Assembly (NCBI RefSeq): GCF_009903625.1
Contig: NZ_CP047569.1
Location: 3,140,501-3,204,500, forward strand
Direction of reading: 5' to 3'
Length of the DNA: 64,000 nucleotides
Origin: Microbulbifer sp. ALW1
GTDB lineage: Bacteria; Pseudomonadota; Gammaproteobacteria; Pseudomonadales; Cellvibrionaceae
Part shown: in pieces, positions 61,633 to 64,000 of the stretch
How the letters are laid out: each line of letters starts with the position of its first letter
How positions within the stretch are numbered: the first letter of the stretch is position 1
Program-made: the position numbers and the translations under genes
The notes under the pieces: model-generated
The model's database searches: none
The model's input: only the letters and a program-made list of their open reading frames with translations
Told to the model about the DNA's origin: nothing

Positions 61633-62584
61633 GTATCCTTTCCTTGTCACCGCTCGTTTAAATACATATCGAGCTGTGTTACTTCGAACAAATTAATATT
61701 TCAGATCAAGTTACTTTGAGCATGTTATTTTTCATGCGTTTATTATTTGGCGCGATTCTCTCCTATTAAAAGGAGCGTAACAAGTTACAAGAACTCCAAT
61801 AACGGTGACATGGAACACCATTAATGAAGTTTTTTCGTTTAAAACGTAAAAGCTGACCGAAGCCAGCTTTGCAAATTGCACGTTAGTGCCATTTAAATTA
61901 GAAAATCAATTCAGCATTTAATCCGCTGAAAACAGATTCCAAGTAAGTGCAGATCACCAGTGATCTGTTCTAACCCCAATATCGCAATAATTTCGAATTA
62001 TTCGATGATATTGAATAGCCAAGGGGGGAGATCACCGCACAAAACGTCCAGCGTTTGAAAGCCATTTACGCCGAGGCTCAGATCACTCCGGCCTCACTGT
62101 AAATTGAAAGCGGCAGGATGGGCGCGGATTCAGCGCCTGCCCTTCCCGCCCTTCCCCCCATAATTAACCTGGAGCTGGTGCTGTACACTTCGGCCGAGTT
62201 TCGGGATTTAAATCAAAAACGAAAGACTGTAATACACTTTTCTGAACTGCTTAATTCAAAGACCTCCTCACAGAATTCAACCAGAAAAGATTGCGATTCA
62301 ATGAGAACTTGGTGAGCACATTTCAACTAGACGGGAAAAACTTGGGCTTTAGTACTTTTTTGACGCTAGCCCCAAAAAAGCCAAGCACCAATAATTGACT
62401 CTGACACGAATTATTCTGGTACGAATGATACCTGTGATGTCGCGGCGCAATTCGTCGCGGAGTTGACAAGCGACCCTTGAATGAACAGTCAAGCTGAGCG
62501 AATATGACCGCGCCCGAATGAGGAGTGTTCGCGCCGCCGAACAGTAAACATCGGCAACCTAATAACAGCCAGGGAGGCAAGACA
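61633..62584. other. Long AT-rich intergenic region with small hairpins
   Basis: About 950 bases without a supported gene. It contains AAAGCTG-N8-CAGCTTT (near 61848-61870) and CAGATCAC-CA-GTGATCTG (about 61951-61969), each a possible terminator. Composition shifts several times (AT-rich at 61650-62000, GC-rich near 62110-62160). A 65-codon frame at 62118-62315 has no ribosome site or family features. The region looks like a junction of acquired DNA. Confidence 0.45.
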
Positions 62585-63433
62585 GTGACTCTCCATCTCC
62601 AAGTTACCAAGCAAACCTTCGCCAACCGCATGCGCGATGTCTGGAAGGACTGGAACCGCCCCGGCGGAAGCCGGACAACCCGTCGGCGGCAGTCGATCGA
62701 GCAGGCGATTCGCGGCATGACGACCTTCATGCCCACGCCGGCAGTATCCCACAACAATCTGGGCCCGGGCCTATGCGGCTCCTTCAGTTGGGGCAGCTGG
62801 CGCTTGAGGCTAAACGCCAACTACACCAACAACGCCAATCTGATCTACGAGGACTTCGTCGAACTGTGCGCAACCATCTACCACGAGACCCGCCACAGCG
62901 AGCAGTTCTTCCGTATCTCGCAGGGTCTCGCGGGCGGCGAAATCGAATTCCCCGACCAGAGCTCGAGTTCCAAGATAAACGCCCACACCAGTGTCAATGG
63001 CATGGGCACGGTTCAGGATCGAATCCGGATGTTCAAGGATGTCAGCCAGGGCACCGACGTGACCGCGACGCCCCAGATGATCTCCAGATGGCTCAGCGTG
63101 CCGCTGAACGTGTCCAATCAAGCCTCCCAGAACGCGCGCAACAACTTTCGGACCTTCTGCGGGACGGCCCGTCCGATCTGGTTCAAGCGTACCACCATCA
63201 AACTCGAGGTCGAGGAGTGGATGCGGGAGTGCTACAAAACCACCCTCTCCGGGGTCGGCAACTTCGCTCAGAGCGATCACTCGCCATGGAATTTCTACGC
63301 TAACCAGCCCACCGAGCGTGACGCGCACGGCATCGAAGACGACGTAACCGGGCTAATCGAAACCGCCGTCGGCGTCCGCGTCGCCCAATACGGTAACCGG
63401 CGCCGCAGCAGCAGCAAGTTCAACCACCTGTAA
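62585..63433 (+). CDS. Unknown protein with an HExxH-type metallopeptidase motif
   Basis: About 282 residues, not assigned to a family. GTG 62585 is chosen because GGGAGG (62572-62577) lies 7 bases upstream; a GTG at 62525 is less well placed. Residues ~1-60 are basic (KDWNRPGGSRTTRRRQSIEQ). Residues 97-112 read TIYHETRHSEQFFRIS, with H100ETRH104 matching the zincin HExxH pattern, as in DUF4157-like and effector metallopeptidases. The protein has no signal peptide or membrane helix. Further on: a linker KINAHTSVNGMG, a helical stretch, and a C-terminal arm ending RRRSSSKFNHL. It is GC-rich against AT-rich flanks, and is followed by an inverted repeat resembling a transposon end. A toxin or secreted effector is possible but not shown. 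Confidence 0.6.
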   Translation: MTLHLQVTKQTFANRMRDVWKDWNRPGGSRTTRRRQSIEQAIRGMTTFMPTPAVSHNNLGPGLCGSFSWGSWRLRLNANYTNNANLIYEDFVELCATIYHETRHSEQFFRISQGLAGGEIEFPDQSSSSKINAHTSVNGMGTVQDRIRMFKDVSQGTDVTATPQMISRWLSVPLNVSNQASQNARNNFRTFCGTARPIWFKRTTIKLEVEEWMRECYKTTLSGVGNFAQSDHSPWNFYANQPTERDAHGIEDDVTGLIETAVGVRVAQYGNRRRSSSKFNHL

Positions 63434-63467
63434 GACACCGCTGCCAGGGTTTCCGAGCCGAATAGAT

Positions 63468-63537
63468 AGGGCCAGACCAACATTATCGAGTGAATCTTGT
63501 TGTGCTTACGCGATTCAAAAATGTTGATCTGGCCCCT
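63468..63537. repeat. Imperfect inverted repeat resembling a REP/RAYT or MITE end
   Basis: AGGGCCAGACCAACATT (63468 onward) and AATGTTGATCTGGCCCCT (to 63537) are near-complementary, and GAATC/GATTC extends the stem, with a ~15-base loop. Sequences of the type AATGTTGATCTGRCCCC are familiar to me from ends of REP-associated or miniature elements in marine gammaproteobacteria. No transposase gene is present. It could also serve as a terminator for the gene before it (TTTTATTT follows). Confidence 0.5.
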
Positions 63538-63631
63538 TTTATTTCAACTGAGAAAAATTCTTCGTTTCACATTCATCTCAAATCAGACGGATAGAATAAG
63601 CTCTTCAACGATTGCATGAGGATATAAGGAC

Positions 63632-64000
63632 ATGTCTATTAACGAGCACGCGACCAAGGAACAAGTAAGTCGACTGGTTAACACCGCTCTGGCAGCGATT
63701 AAAAACAAGGATAAAAATCCGAACTGGAATCAGACTCTGAATCAGACCATGGATCAACTCGCCCTGATCAGCCGGAACCTGAATACTGCCAAACATGGCG
63801 TACAGCACTTTGGTAGAGTGATGGCGACCGACGCCCATGGACACAACGCCTACCGAGCCAATCAATCCGTAAACTCGAAGCTAGGAACACTCTCATCCCT
63901 TGAAGACTTCCTCGCCAAAGAATGGAAAAAAATTGGTGATGCGATTAAAGCGGATATGAGAAAGCTACCGACGGAAGGCAAGACCGAATTGGAACTCCTG
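63632..64000 (+). CDS. Unknown protein, N-terminal 123 residues (runs off the right edge)
   Basis: The frame from ATG 63632 is open to the last base of the window (exactly 123 codons, no stop), with AAGGA directly upstream (63626-63630, rather close). The visible part has no signal peptide and is predicted mostly helical: MSINEHATKEQVSRLVNTAL, NWNQTLNQTMDQLALISRNLN, AKHGVQHFGRVMATDAHGHNAYRANQ, LSSLEDFLAKEWKKIGDAI. Helix-rich polar N-termini of this kind occur in toxins and phage-like proteins, but no family is recognised. It follows the HETRH gene by 198 bases on the same strand, across the inverted repeat. Confidence 0.6.
   Translation, partial: MSINEHATKEQVSRLVNTALAAIKNKDKNPNWNQTLNQTMDQLALISRNLNTAKHGVQHFGRVMATDAHGHNAYRANQSVNSKLGTLSSLEDFLAKEWKKIGDAIKADMRKLPTEGKTELELL

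Noticed and set aside
62118..62315. 65-codon frame in the long intergenic region
   Set aside because: No ribosome site, no recognisable features, and it spans a composition shift.

Overview
The window looks like a chromosomal segment of a marine, polymer-degrading gammaproteobacterium of the Cellvibrionales type (Microbulbifer or a close relative). This rests on long polyserine linkers in secreted lipoproteins, several TonB-dependent receptors, a Pseudomonas-like gacA-uvrC-pgsA order, and a conserved comEC / exbBD / msbA-lpxK-kdsB-murB block. No phage, insertion sequence, CRISPR array or rRNA was seen. All functional calls come from reading motifs and gene order; no database search was possible.

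Region 1 (1-17.8 kb) is a coherent peptide and hydroxyproline scavenging island. It holds two TonB-dependent receptors (one cut by the left edge), a POT-type peptide symporter, two M24 prolidases, a DadA-like FAD dehydrogenase, a DapA-family deaminase, an alpha-ketoglutarate semialdehyde dehydrogenase, a Cys/Cys hydroxyproline epimerase, a GntR-type regulator with two winged-helix domains, a Cys/Thr trans-3-hydroxyproline dehydratase and a Delta1-pyrroline-2-carboxylate reductase. Inferred flow: collagen-like peptides enter the periplasm and cytoplasm, prolidases release (hydroxy)proline, trans-4-hydroxyproline goes to alpha-ketoglutarate, and trans-3-hydroxyproline goes to proline. Four intergenic sites share a motif close to TTATTGTMCRCAA. 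At three of them it overlaps a TATTGT -10 element placed 17-18 bases after a TTGCAC/TTGACA -35, which suggests one local regulon. A tesB thioesterase and tRNA-Pro(CGG) interrupt the island.

Region 2 (17.9-25.9 kb) has a secreted gluzincin-like protein, a structured intergenic stretch, tRNA-Cys and tRNA-Leu, a serine hydrolase, a secreted HNH-type nuclease, and pgsA-uvrC-gacA. In enterobacteria and pseudomonads the tRNAs lie next to pgsA; here two accessory genes separate them. Region 3 (25.9-36.7 kb) is the murB-kdsB-lpxK-msbA-exbD-exbB and comEC block, with two unfamiliar exported proteins inserted between exbB and comEC. Region 4 (37-44 kb) has a porin, an OsmC-YcaO fusion, a small beta-barrel protein, a polyserine lipoprotein and an unrecognised exported protein.

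Region 5 (44-57.3 kb) has an AttEFGH-like ABC exporter with its lipocalin-like lipoprotein, tapT head-to-head with a GNAT gene, an MCE/PqiC pair without its own ATPase or permease, cytochrome b561, an OsmC-family gene behind a tiny leader ORF, an M14 deacylase-like enzyme, an alpha/beta hydrolase and DNA polymerase II. Region 6 (57.6-64 kb) has a 1326-residue polyserine FG-GAP lipoprotein, a 0.95-kb AT-rich gap, an unfamiliar HETRH-containing protein, a transposon-end-like inverted repeat, and the start of an unknown gene that runs off the right edge.
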